Below, in pieces: positions 43,401-53,906 of a stretch of DNA of 64,000 bases (its first letter is position 1; each line of letters starts with the position of its first letter). A model generated the notes under the pieces. The model saw nothing but the letters and a program-made list of their open reading frames with translations. It searched no databases and was not told the DNA's origin. The position numbers and the translations under genes were made by a program. Location of the stretch: the NCBI GenBank assembly GCA_033064195.1, contig JARBJD010000301.1, positions 25,695 through 89,694 on the forward strand. The letters run 5' to 3'. Source of the stretch: Blattamonas nauphoetae (lineage: Eukaryota > Preaxostyla > Oxymonadida).

Positions 43401-44225
43401 GAAGGTCACGTAAATTGTAGTCCACCCGGGGACGTTGAATTGGAATTCGCGAGATGGATTCCGAAAACACGTGGAAATTGGAGACGATAGTCTCATACAC
43501 CACATCCCCAATTCCAAGGATGGAACACGCCATCATTTCATTGCACAGAATGTCCATAAACACCGAAAGAGATGATCGACAATTTGGGTCGTTGTTTCCG
43601 AGATATGGGAGAGGGTTGCAGAGAAAATTGCGGAAAAAGGACGAAAGATCTGTTGAGAGAGGTTCAATCGAGACCAGGGGGCATATTTCAGAGAGTTGGG
43701 ATAGTTGAATGAGACGATCATTGTTGGTCGGATTCGGCTGGATCTGTTTCAGAATCGAAAGAGAAAGTCCCGAAGCGTGGAAGAGAATGATCGCATCTTC
43801 ATTGGATGACACTGAAACAATCAAAGACGGAGAAACAGACCGATTTTAGTGAGCGATCCAACATCGATGTCCTGGAGAAGAATCAAGCATGAAGGGAAGG
43901 ATAATTAATGCAACGAATAAACTTGACAATCACGTTGAGACAAGGCAGCACCAAAGCGATGAAGGCAATCTGTTCGTTGGTCTTTTGTCAAGTGGTCCAA
44001 ACATCCTATCAAGAGGACAGATGTGAAAGAAGGCAAGGAAAACACACTCTCCAGATGATCAACGAGAGATTTTTGAGAAACACGAGGATAACGCTCATTT
44101 GGGTTCGAGTATAAGGCGAGAAGTTCATCGAATCGTTCGATCGGATTTTTCTCGGTTGCTGTGATAGTGAGATGATTCTCCCTGTTGTCTCCAGAAGACA
44201 TAGAGGTAGAGTTCATCGATGTCAT
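40406..44225 (-). CDS. helical-repeat family, subtype C, copy C3, intact (about 1,220 aa)
   Basis: Five exons fit: 44225-43923, 43871-43841 (a 31-nt micro-exon, DIDVGSLTKI), 43811-43369, 43334-43202 and 43158-40406. All have GT...AG introns, and the total of 3,663 nt is divisible by three, ending in TGA. The protein is helical throughout, with no recognised catalytic motif. Near its C-terminus VRQFVHALCSEGMEDRSDV carries the motif shared with subtypes A and B, which ties the long and short genes into one family. It could be a scaffold or adaptor of HEAT/ARM type; that is inference from sequence texture only. It is the only subtype C copy in this window without a transposon. Confidence 0.75.
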
Positions 44226-44566
44226 CGATTCAGGACGAGTTCAGAGAAGGAATCCTGAAATAAAAATAGTGGGCATCTTTGATCCAACAAGTAAAATAGT
44301 CAACCTGATCTTCCCGTCACATCTTCGAACGCACAATCTTCCTTCAGCACACGTACAAGTTAAATTCAACTGTGAACAACCTATCATCTTTTCAGCTGGC
44401 AATCAAAATATGGAAGTATGGGTGAGACCTGATCACGTCTCGAATCCTTCTTTGACTAAAAAAACGAGAAAGGCAGAGTGTTCTATGATAAATGTGAAAC
44501 CCCCAAAATGAGAGAAGTAACTCCAAAACCCTCCAACACAACAAATGATGACAAAACTCGATGAAA
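44226..44566 (+). other. gap between two minus-strand genes, weak plus-strand ORF
   Basis: A plus-strand frame to 44511 reads IKIVGIFDPTSKIVNLIFPS and similar protein-like sequence for about 80 codons. It overlaps the first exon of C3 and has no homologue that I know, so I do not call a gene. Confidence 0.25.
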
Positions 44567-47500
44567 TTACGAAAACGATTCTCGTCGTCCAATGTGCGAG
44601 TAGAACACTTCTGCCTGCGTCTGTGTGCGATCCGGTGATCCTCTCTCGCCCTCCCCAATCACCCATTCTTCGTTCAGTTCCAGTCCAGCCACTGGCGTCT
44701 GCCTTCCCAACCCTTCAATTCCCGCCATCTCCTCCTCTTGTTTCCCAAGTCCCCTCAAATCCTTCCCCAGCTGCATCGAGAACGTCTTGATCTGCGGCCC
44801 GGTGTTCTCCTCCTTTCCCTCCACAAATGGACCCTCCTTCTGTTTCACTTCCACCAAATCGCCCTCTCTGCTCACAGTCGTCGCGAACGGCAGAGGCAGG
44901 CCGATCAGTGCAGCAACCAGATTCAGCACACGATGATCAAACACGAGACCCATGTGTGTGCAGTTCCGAACTTCGAAGCGAGCAGAGGCTCGCATTCCGT
45001 CGTTCGCTGCGGACACCACTGGCACGCTGCAGTCGCCATCAACGACTGCCCACACTGCGTTCGCTTTCGCCGCTTCCTTGTTCAGATCCAGTTCAGTTGC
45101 GATTGCGTCGTTGTTGTTCTTGGAGCGTTCGTTGTCCAGTACAAGCAGATGCCACGTTGTTGCGTTCCCTGTCCCGAAAATGTTGATGAACTCGAACTCG
45201 TCCTGCGGAGGGAAGACAACTGGCAGTTCTCGAATCGCATTCACATGTGCCTCGATCTGTGCTGGTGTTGGGTTCTGCCACGGCTTGTTATCGTTCAATC
45301 TTTGGATCAATTCGTACAAATTATTCTGCTCGAACGACGGACGCAGAATGCGAGTGTCCACAATCTTGTCGACTCTGCTCGACACAACCTCTTTCGAGTC
45401 AATCATCCCAAAATAATCATCAAATGGCGTCGTCGCTCGCGGTGTGGTCAGCCACGTCACAAACGACGAGAGCGGATCTGTCTTCGGTGTTGGGTTTGTT
45501 GCGAGAGGGATGGGAGACGACGAAGGTGAGGTTGGGGCAGGCGGTGCCGACTTCGCTGCGGTGGGAGGGACGGAGAGAGGGGAGGGTGTTTGGAAAGCGG
45601 TTGGCTGAGGGAGTTTGTCAGAGAGGAGGACGAGTTGAATGGATTCTGGGTTGAGTGGTTGTTCAGAGTCTGACTCGGCTGTTGTTGGCGATGGGGTTTT
45701 GTGGACATCTTGTGCCGAGTTTGTGTTGTTCGGAACTGGCTGGTTAGACGCGACAGGAGATTGGGAGGAAAGTGAAGTGGGTGTGGCGTGTTGGGAATGC
45801 GTGCTGAGCGAGGCAGGGTGAGTGTGAGGTGTGGGAGAGGTCGAAGGAGAGAGACTTGCTCGTTTCATCTCGTTCTTGGCATCTTTCGATTTCTGCGAGT
45901 TCTCCTTTGCTTCGCCGAACTTCGCAATCAGCCCTTCCAACGTCTTGCGAAGTGTCCATCCCTTCTTCTTCAGTTTCTCTTCATCTGGACTCTCTCGCTC
46001 TTCCACCAAATTCCCTTCCTTCTCCTTCGCCTCGATCTCCCCCTCAATCCTTCCCTCCCTCTCCCCCACAACACGCGGATCCACAGCTTCTCCCAACCCT
46101 CCCTCCTCGCCTCCCTCCAAAATGTCAACCATCCTTTTGAACGCTAAATTAAGGGCTGATTTTTGGGTCTCGATTTCTGATGTGATCATTCCGTCGCCGT
46201 CTTCCAGCTCTCCCACTCCCTCCTTCAGCTGAGCGAACACTTCCTCCTCGCCCAGATAGGGAAGCACACCAACTTCTTCGAATGAGTGAAAGTGTGGCTG
46301 ACCTCCCCAGCGGAGTGTGTTCTGGAGGATCGTGTTCAGTGGATTTGCCTTCTCTCCAGTCTCTACTTCCTTCTTTCGACGATAATTCGATTGTACGTGC
46401 GTTGGAAGAGGACATCCCTTCACAAATGTCGAGTGGAGAGGCGAGGGAGTGAAGGATGCGTGGCTCAAGTATTCAAATCCAGTCAGCATGTATTTCTTAG
46501 TCGATATCGAAAATACTGCTTCGGTTGACGATGGTTGGCTCTCCATATTCACCATCTCGGGATTTGACCGTGTTGCGGCGAAGGAGGGCGAGAATCGGGT
46601 CGATTTGTGATGGTCTGCGGACGTGAAGTGGCTCTCCCCACAGGCGCACTGTTCAGCATGCTGAGGTGTTCCGCCAATGAAACGAGTGTCGTTTGGTCTG
46701 ATATCTCGAATATCCTTCGTCGTTTCTTCATTTTCGGCACTTTCTGACTTCGCCTTTTCTGCTCGCCCAGTTCCCTCTAATGGAACGCTGTCGTAATCAT
46801 AACAATGTCCATTTCGGTCTGTGTGGAAGGAGTACCACGTGAATTCTTCCTTATTCCGATATTTCACGCATAGTTTGGGCGAGGCGGGAAATGATCGCGG
46901 CGGGATGAACCAGAACGCGAGTGACATTTGGGTCTGCAATGTTTTCATAATTGTTGGCGAGAAAACAAATGTTGGAAGCCCAAAATTGTATCCAAACAGC
47001 ATCGCGCACAACGTTCGCGTCGCTCCGTTGAACGGGCAGGCCAACGCGATCCATCTCCGAACATATTTCGACAGTATGTCTGGATGGAGTTGAATCATCG
47101 TTCGCACAAGGAGTCCTCCTTGGCTGTGTGTGATAATGTCGATTTTCTTGTCTCCGCAGGCGTGGAATGCTTCCTCAATACGGTTGATCAATCCGGTCTG
47201 GAGACGCTCCAGGTCGTATGTCTGGCGCCAGTCGTATGGATACCTGGAAATTGAAAAAGATGAAATCACACCCAAATAGACTCTCACCAGGCACATAACC
47301 ATGATATTTGAAGAATCGGATGAATGAGTGGTAATATGAACGGTACCTACGGACGGGAATGAAAGGGAAAATTTTACGAACCGCGAGGAAATTGGCAAGT
47401 CTGGCACCAGGTAATCAATCGCAAATAGGCCATAATTATCGTCTGGAGCAAAGATTTCAATGTTCTACGTGGAGTGAAGAGTGGAAGGAAAGAGACTGGG

Positions 47501-47745
47501 TCCATTGGCTTGTATTCAAAAGTGACAGGGTCAACATAGCCAGATAAATTCTTCATCATGACACTGTTTGTGTTTATCAGTTTCGGCCACACAAGCTCCG
47601 TTTGATTGGTGGCCTTATTTCTTGCATAGAGAATCGAACCTGCAAACGATGCTGAAAGAGAAAGATGAAAACCTCCGAGACCTCCGATTAGTAGCACCGA
47701 ATGATGTGCCGGATTAGGTTTAAGAATCACGTCTTCAGATGACAT
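44567..47745 (-). CDS. LCAT/PDAT-type lipid acyltransferase or phospholipase with a long charged insertion
   Basis: Exons 47745-47497, 47464-47382, 47346-47272 and 47243-44567 join in frame (3,084 nt, 1,027 aa). The introns are only 28-35 nt. N-terminal SVLLIGGLGGFHLS is the lid/oxyanion region. PNIEIFAPDDNYGLFAID, then YPYDWRQ and the nucleophile elbow THSQGGLLVRT (about 47129-47115) mark an alpha/beta hydrolase of the lecithin:cholesterol acyltransferase family. A candidate Asp lies in DGDCSVPVVS (about 45035) and a candidate His in CTHMGLVFDH (about 44960). Between nucleophile and acid there are about 600 residues, rich in Glu, Ser and Pro, far longer than in known members (usually 400-650 aa in total). 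No clear signal peptide. It probably acts on phospholipids; whether it transfers or hydrolyses acyl groups cannot be told. Confidence 0.85.
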
Positions 47746-47954
47746 TTCTATGGGTCATCGATCGAGAAGTGTTGGTGGGCGAGTGGGGAGGACTCGGTGT
47801 TCGATGAACAATGCGAGAACGTCGTGTTCACACAGTAAACACTCCCAAATGTGTTGAAGTCCAGACACCCTGTTCCATCCAAATGCGATGTGCTCAACGT
47901 CACTTCGGTCCCAAACAACTTTTGGGATAGGCCACTCGGAAGGCCAAGTTGTGA

Positions 47955-48944
47955 TTAGAAGGTGGCTAATCCACGAATCAGGCGACGTTCAGAAATATAT
48001 GGTTGACGTAGCACGTGGAGCTCGATCTCGTCAGAAATCCCTTCTTCCTTCAGTTGAGCCAGAATCTGTCTTCCTCGATTCCAAACAGCTGGATCGGATT
48101 TCGGCCACTTTTTCATTGCGGGTAAAATCCAGTTAATGAACATGAGAGTGATTCTGTCCGTCTCGAAGAAAATGAGACTGTCAGTGTAAGTCAGGGCAAA
48201 CGACGAAGACAGTCCCAATTGTGTCATCGGTGCCACGAACGGGAAGTGGGTGGCAAGCACTCCGAGCAGCCAGGCGAAATCGGTGGAAGCGTCAGTGTCT
48301 TCAAATCGGTGTCGCTGTTGAAAAATAAAAGTCAGAAACGGTTGAATTGGACGCAAAAAATGGTCCGTCATTATTTGATTGAAGGCGGCCCCAGTAAGTT
48401 GATGTGGTCCGTATAAAACGATGCGTCTTCCTTTGGGCATGTTCACCAGGAAAAGGCCCACGATATTCATCAGAAAATAGTTGGGGTGAGGTGTGAGATG
48501 GATTTCATGGAAATAGAAGGCGTTTGGGAGGAATTCAAAGAACCCTGACATCATAAAAGAGATGTATTCGCAACCGGAGAGATATCTTGCAAAGTGAGTC
48601 AGAAACGAGAGTGTGGACAGTATAATTGCTTCATTGGAAGATGTCAGGAGCAGAACAAGAGATTCAACGAAACCAGTGCAGGATCCATCTGGAGTTGGAG
48701 CAAGTTCGAAGAGGATCTGGTTTGCGGGCAATGATACGAAATAGTGAGACTCGATCCACTCCAAAAGAGCACACGCCTTTTGTGTTGCAGCATCATCCAG
48801 TTCGCTTCTATTTTTAAGACAGGCAACGAGTGAGAGAAAGAAGCGCGAGGTTTGTTTGATTGGGAGTATCTTATTGGGGTTAAATTTTAGAAACAAGCGG
48901 TTTGAATCGCGATGTCGATTTTCTGAGAATGAGGAGTTTCCCAT
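47955..48944 (-). CDS. helical-repeat family, divergent copy D2, apparently intact
   Basis: One open frame of 329 codons, starting MGNSSFSENRHRDSN. Family landmarks are GFVESLVLLLTSSNEAIILSTLSFL, MTDHFLRPIQPFLTFIFQQR, LGLSSSFALTYTDSLIFFETD and LKEEGISDEIELHVL. It aligns end to end with subtype A but at low similarity. No membrane segment or enzyme motif. It lies next to the LCAT gene on the same strand, 209 bases upstream. Confidence 0.65.
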   Translation of the reverse strand: MGNSSFSENRHRDSNRLFLKFNPNKILPIKQTSRFFLSLVACLKNRSELDDAATQKACALLEWIESHYFVSLPANQILFELAPTPDGSCTGFVESLVLLLTSSNEAIILSTLSFLTHFARYLSGCEYISFMMSGFFEFLPNAFYFHEIHLTPHPNYFLMNIVGLFLVNMPKGRRIVLYGPHQLTGAAFNQIMTDHFLRPIQPFLTFIFQQRHRFEDTDASTDFAWLLGVLATHFPFVAPMTQLGLSSSFALTYTDSLIFFETDRITLMFINWILPAMKKWPKSDPAVWNRGRQILAQLKEEGISDEIELHVLRQPYISERRLIRGLATF

Positions 48945-49640
48945 GGTCGATGTTGAAAGAATCGTGCCAGATTGATCACATGACCCAATACATTTTAATT
49001 CAGATTACCTCTCAACCTATTATTCCTCTCTCAACCTCATTTTTGACTCTTTTCTCTCCTTTCACAATCTGAGCCTTGTCCTCACATCCTGTCATTTCCC
49101 CAGAACCTCCTTGACTCCTGTAGCGTGAACTCCGTTTTGGAGCAGCGGGACGATTTTGAGGATGTCACGATGTGCATCAATTACTTCAGTTCAGAGATAC
49201 AATCAACTGTGTTCAAGGAAATGGCGATGAGATTCTTAAATAGGGCACCAGGAAGACAGCGCTTCTTCGAAGGAAAACAAAACAATATCACTTGAAAATC
49301 AAGTGATATTACAACCCCATCATTTGTGGAGGATCAGTGGTCTGTTCCGTGCTTCTATGCCGGTGAGCGACAGCCTGGGGACAGTCGATTGGTTCGAAGT
49401 CGGATTGTGGTGTTCCCCACTTGGACATGGCAGTGAGAAGGTGTTTGACGGTGATCTCTCGAGTGTTCTGAGAGTGGAAGAATGAGAGAGGGGAGAATGA
49501 CGAATTGGAACAGGAGAAAGAGTGGACAACAAAACGGTTCGAAAAGTGAAACACACACCATTTATCCCAAAATTGGGTCGTTTTTGGTGTGAGGTGCTTT
49601 CTTTTGGTTCGGTAACGAGGCAATCAGCACACTGAGTCTC
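48945..49640. other. intergenic; one perfect hairpin
   Basis: No gene seen. The only structure is the 12-bp inverted repeat at 49284-49310, listed separately. Confidence 0.5.
49284..49310. repeat. perfect 12-bp stem, 3-nt loop hairpin
   Basis: AATATCACTTGA, loop AAA, TCAAGTGATATT. It is downstream of no obvious plus-strand gene, and about 340 bp from the start of D2 on the minus strand. It could be a terminator, a protein site or a decayed insertion footprint. Confidence 0.5.
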
Positions 49641-50518
49641 GTGAGATCACATCTTTCCTTGTTTCGATCTTCAACGTCACAAAAGTCATAGTCCAGTTTC
49701 AATGGGAGAAGTCCTTCCCAAAAGGGAAACCATCTTTGTGTTCATCAAGACATTCCTGGTGTTCTCAGCAATCCGACTCATTTTTCGCAAGCTGGACGAC
49801 CAAGACGGAACGATTTGAGTGATATGGTTTCGAGTTCTAATTCTCGTAACCGAACGATAATTGCATTGATTTTCATCATGGTCCGGCTGGAAATCAAATA
49901 AAGACGGTTTAGAAGGACATTCTCTTCTGTGTTCGGCTGAATGTGAGGAGCGAGTATTCTTCGTCATGGTCAACCTATCCAGACGATGAGAACCAGAATC
50001 CTCTTTGGTTGCTGGTGTGGGAGAACGAGAGAAGATGAGGTTGAGGAGATAAAAGATTAATGGAAGATTGTGGAGAATGAAGAGAGCAAGAAGAAACTGT
50101 CGATGGGAGAACTAGAACAACATCAGAAATGCTCGAGCACACCTCAAACAAATCGTGGATGGCTGTAGAATGGCGGGAGCGAGGGGCCCATCCCAGTTTG
50201 ACGAGATAAACGTGATGCGGTTGTGATTGAGTTCAAATGTCGAGAATGGGAGAGATATTCTTGTCAAAAAGCACCATTCAGGGACGAGACGAATTGGTTG
50301 GAGGGATGTCTGTTGACGAAATGACGATAAAAGACTGTTGCGTTGAGAACGACGACGGCAAAGAAGTCATCATTTTCAGTCGGTTAGAGGCGATCGCAGA
50401 TGGTCTGTTCGTCTGCGCAAGCAATCAGAGCATTCCCAACATCGGTAGAGCCTGCACAGAAACGAGTTGCAGTGATTCGAGAGAATTTGTTTCGACGCGA
50501 CATTTGAGACGGAACGAG
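49641..50518. repeat. segmental duplication, copy 1 (3' flank of A5)
   Basis: It matches 53678-53906 plus 55008-55629 with moderate divergence (for example acctatccagacgatgagaa and cctctttggttgctggtgtg in both). It lacks the two transposons that interrupt the other copy and so serves as the empty-site reference for both. Confidence 0.8.
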
Positions 50519-51598
50519 TCACATTCTCATCACATTTGTTCCGAGAAATCGTGAGATATAGCAAGAATAATGGACAATGTCCACGCCTCGATTGGTTTCC
50601 TTCACGTGTAGTATCATGTGTTCTAGCGTGTCTTCGAAGCCTTCCGAAATCAGAGCTTGCATTATCCGTTTTCCAGATTGGACCACTTCTGCACTTTCTT
50701 TCTTCCATTCATACATCACATGGCTGAAGCCCACGAGGATATTCCAGGGACATTTATCATCTTCGACGGATGAAAAATATCTCGACAAAACGGTCGCAAT
50801 CGGAGAAGCAAGAACTACCTCCGATGTTGGGAGATGAAATGGACCTATTTTAATGAGTGTGCTCAAAAGATCCACGAGGGAATCGAGCAGGTCTCGATTG
50901 AGGATATTCCGATTTGAGATCAGAAATGTCACAAATTGAGACGATGGAAGAACGACCTTCTGAAAGATCATTTCATGATGGTTGCATTGGTCGATTGTAG
51001 TAGTGATGCCAATGATTTGGAGAGATGATGGAAGTGCGAGGTTGGTGAGATTTAAGAAAATACTGGTCAGAATGCGGATAATCGTTTCATTTTCCAAAAT
51101 TGGCAGGGTGTGAGGTTGAACAATCGTCAAGACTTTTGTGACGAGATCTGATTCCACAAGACGACATTGAACTTTTGGAAAGGAAAAAAAGATTGTTTTG
51201 CGTAGTAACGACAATGCGGTAGTCACCACAGTCGAGTGGGGAGACGACAGCAGAGTGACAATGCTCTCAATAAAGCCAGAAGGCGATCCGTCTGAAGAGG
51301 GAACGAGGTCTGTCACGAGTTTCGCTGCTGTTTTTCTAGTGAACCATTCCGGTTCAAGTTTTTTCAAAAACTGAACAGCTTTGTCTTGAAGGGCACAGTC
51401 AAAGGGATAGTCCTCCTTCACAAGGGTAACAAGGGAACAGTAAATCGATGAATTGTCCTCGAACGAAAACTGTGAGTTCGAATCGAAGTTCATGAAAGAT
51501 TCACGTTCTGGGACGATTATTCGATCGGAATCGGACGAATGAGATTTACTAGTTGTTTCAGGATGATTTTGAAATAAAAAGCTGACGTCCATTGACAT
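50519..51598 (-). CDS. helical-repeat family, subtype A, copy A5, intact reference copy
   Basis: An uninterrupted frame of 359 codons, no introns, ending in TGA. It reads MSMDVSFLFQNHPETTS, FMNFDSNSQFSFEDNSSIY, CALQDKAVQFLKKLEPEW, DLVPSSDGSPSGFIESIVTL, VESDLVTKVLTIVQPHTLPI, HHEMIFQKVVLPSSQFVTFL, IGPFHLPTSEVVLASPI, EWKKESAEVVQSGKRIMQAL, ISEGFEDTLEHM and ISRFLGTNVMRM. Amphipathic helix pairs suggest an all-alpha repeat fold. No secretion signal, membrane segment or catalytic motif. As the only undamaged subtype A gene here, it is the best reference for the family. Confidence 0.75.
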   Translation of the reverse strand: MSMDVSFLFQNHPETTSKSHSSDSDRIIVPERESFMNFDSNSQFSFEDNSSIYCSLVTLVKEDYPFDCALQDKAVQFLKKLEPEWFTRKTAAKLVTDLVPSSDGSPSGFIESIVTLLSSPHSTVVTTALSLLRKTIFFSFPKVQCRLVESDLVTKVLTIVQPHTLPILENETIIRILTSIFLNLTNLALPSSLQIIGITTTIDQCNHHEMIFQKVVLPSSQFVTFLISNRNILNRDLLDSLVDLLSTLIKIGPFHLPTSEVVLASPIATVLSRYFSSVEDDKCPWNILVGFSHVMYEWKKESAEVVQSGKRIMQALISEGFEDTLEHMILHVKETNRGVDIVHYSCYISRFLGTNVMRM

Positions 51599-51694
51599 CC
51601 ATATGAGATCTTACCCAACATAGAGATGATGAGAGTCAAACTTGAAAAGAATCTTCATTATGTAGCAGCCACCATTCAATCGTCTCTTTCCAGT

Positions 51695-51702
51695 GGATTC
51701 GA
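51695..51702. repeat. 8-bp target-site duplication GGATTCGA (left)
   Basis: Repeated at 53670-53677. Confidence 0.9.
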
Positions 51703-53669
51703 TAGGCATGGCTGACCGGCCAAAAGTGTCGGTCAGTGTCACTCACGAATTCTTCAAAGGGTCAGATCTCATTAGAGATGGAAATGGCTTGCTATGAACG
51801 ACATATCGACAAGGTAGCTGATATTCATGTCGAGATTTACGTTTTGACACATGAAACAAGATAATGAAGTGTTGCTGAATTCACTCAAAACAATCATGAA
51901 CATTCAACACTGTACGACGACAAAAACGCAATCGTCATTCATCTCTCGCAGGGGAAACCGGTTCTGAAGACTAAATAAGCTGAGCGAACTCATCTCTCCG
52001 CATCCGAGCATGGTCTCTTCCATTCTATCCCCTCTGCCCACCATCGGCAGCAATATCATCAGCCCCCTTCAGAGCTGTTCGAAACATGCTCTGCGGTTGT
52101 GCGAGGTGGAGTTGAGTCGCGATCTTGGCCAGCGCTGCGAGCACGACAAGACTGCTTTCGTTGCTCATGAACTGGGTGAACTGTGTGGAACAGGAAGCAA
52201 GAAGAGTTAGAAATGATGATAAAGCTGAATGTTGTGACGGGAGAGAGGCTGATGTCGTGAGCAGCGGGCATACAACGGTGGAGGAGATGTGGTGTGTCAT
52301 TAGTGATGACATATGCGGGACGAACAATATCACAAAAGATGTACGCTGAGATTGACTATATGGAAAACGAGAGACAATATTTGATGAGAATACAACACAA
52401 TAAAGAGTAAAAGAAGGATGGGGTGTTGACTCAACAAGAATGCAGACTTCAACCCTGTCCAATCCACTGTAATCAGCTCCTTCACAAAAGACTTGGCGTG
52501 TGGATGCTTGGAAAGAACAGAGAGCTGCAGTATCGAATGTTAGACATGGATGGGAGGCTCGCCACCACGGCATCCTCGCACTATCCGCTGTAGCATCGGA
52601 TAGATCGAAAAACCATGTTCGTTCAATCCAATGACAAGACTCATAGAGATCAATTGCTCTGCAACAGGCAGAGTGGCTTGAAATTGGTACGATGAGAGAA
52701 GAGAATGGAGCACATGAATTCCCTCAGTATTCGAGATACCACCAGTATAACAAGGGAGAGCCAGCCCCAGAATGTGCTGGTGAAGACTGGGGGAATCTGT
52801 AGAGATATTCACGACTCGTTGGATGAATCGGGGTCCGTGCTTCACACTGCACCGTCGATTTAACGACAGTGGGTTCAATGCGCTCAGCATTATCCCCCGC
52901 TGCTCGACAGTTGCGGTTGGAATAGACGTTGCGTGGGGTAATTCTCAAATTAATCTGTGTTGAGATCGTCGATACATGGAGACAATTCGATCACACACTG
53001 CCCAACATCGTCGACGCATTGGCAGGCGTGAAAGAGATGATTTTTGGGATTGTGGGCTGATAGTTTTGAGAGGGAGACACAATTGGGTGGAACGTTAAGT
53101 GAGTGAATTGTTGTGCAGATGAGTGAATGGTGGCTGTGGGAGAATTTGAGTGAGCCTGAGCAGGCAATGCAAAGCGAAGCGAAGCTGATATTGAGGAAGG
53201 GGAGAAGTGTTCTAAAGGATGGAAGAGGAGATGAGTCAGAGAAAAGATGGAACAGATGAGGGAAGATCGTGGAAACACATTTGCTGAATCAACTGGCGGT
53301 GTTGTGGGGTGGAAGGTTCTTCGTGATGCAAGGTTCATTCAGCGAATGTTTGATTTGCCGTGAAAACGTCATCAGAAAGAGAGGATGATCGAGTCTGATC
53401 AGCTGCCCATAACTGTTTTTTTCTTCGATCTGGTCCAATATGTCAAAAGGGAAGAGTGAATAGGCTTGAGTGAAGTGATAATAATTCATTTTTTGCACCT
53501 TTGAAGAAATTACATGGATATTCACGTCATTGATTCACTTTTCAGATTCTATCGAAATCACTTCGGAGAAATGGTAACTCTGGATTATGGGTTCCCGAAT
53601 TTCTCCGGTCAGTGACCGTTAGTACTTTTCGATGAAAACTGACCGGTCAGTGCCGGTCAGCCATGCCTA
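51703..53669. mobile_element. hAT-like non-autonomous element carrying coding fragments
   Basis: Both ends read TAGGCATGGCTGACCGGC inwards (18 bp, perfect) and are bounded by GGATTCGA. GGTCAGT motifs repeat subterminally. There is no transposase. The interior holds a minus-strand coding fragment. The empty paralogous site at about 49655-49665 (ttgtttcgatcttc against ggattcgatcttc here) confirms the boundaries. It is related by its terminus to 8495-11871. Confidence 0.9.
52025..52890 (-). pseudogene. unidentified host gene fragment inside the hAT-like element
   Basis: Two coding-looking blocks in different frames: 52890-52540 (FIQRVVNISTDSPSLHQHIL, GISNTEGIHVLHSLLSSYQF, VAEQLISMSLVIGLNEHGF) and 52180-52030 (QFTQFMSNESSLVVLAALAK, IATQLHLAQPQSMFRTAL). 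They are helical, HEAT-like in texture, and separated by T-rich sequence that could be introns. I cannot name the parent gene. Confidence 0.4.
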
Positions 53670-53906
53670 GGATTCGATCTTCTGTGTCACCAAAGTGATC
53701 GTCCAGTTTCAGCGGGAGACTGTCCTTCCAAAAATAGAATCATGTTTGTTCTCATCACGATATTCCTGCTTTTCTCAATAATCTAACTCATTTGTCGAAA
53801 GCTGGACGATGAAAACGGATCGATTCGGGTGATTGGAGTTCTAATGCCAATTCTCGCATCTGAATGACGATTTCATTGTTTCCCATCACAATCCGGTCGG
53901 GACTTA
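53670..53906. repeat. segmental duplication, copy 2, first part (with right TSD GGATTCGA)
   Basis: The TSD is 53670-53677. The rest aligns with 49670-49905 (for example gtccagtttcanygggaga, aagctggacga). It ends at the TTA target of the next element. Confidence 0.75.
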
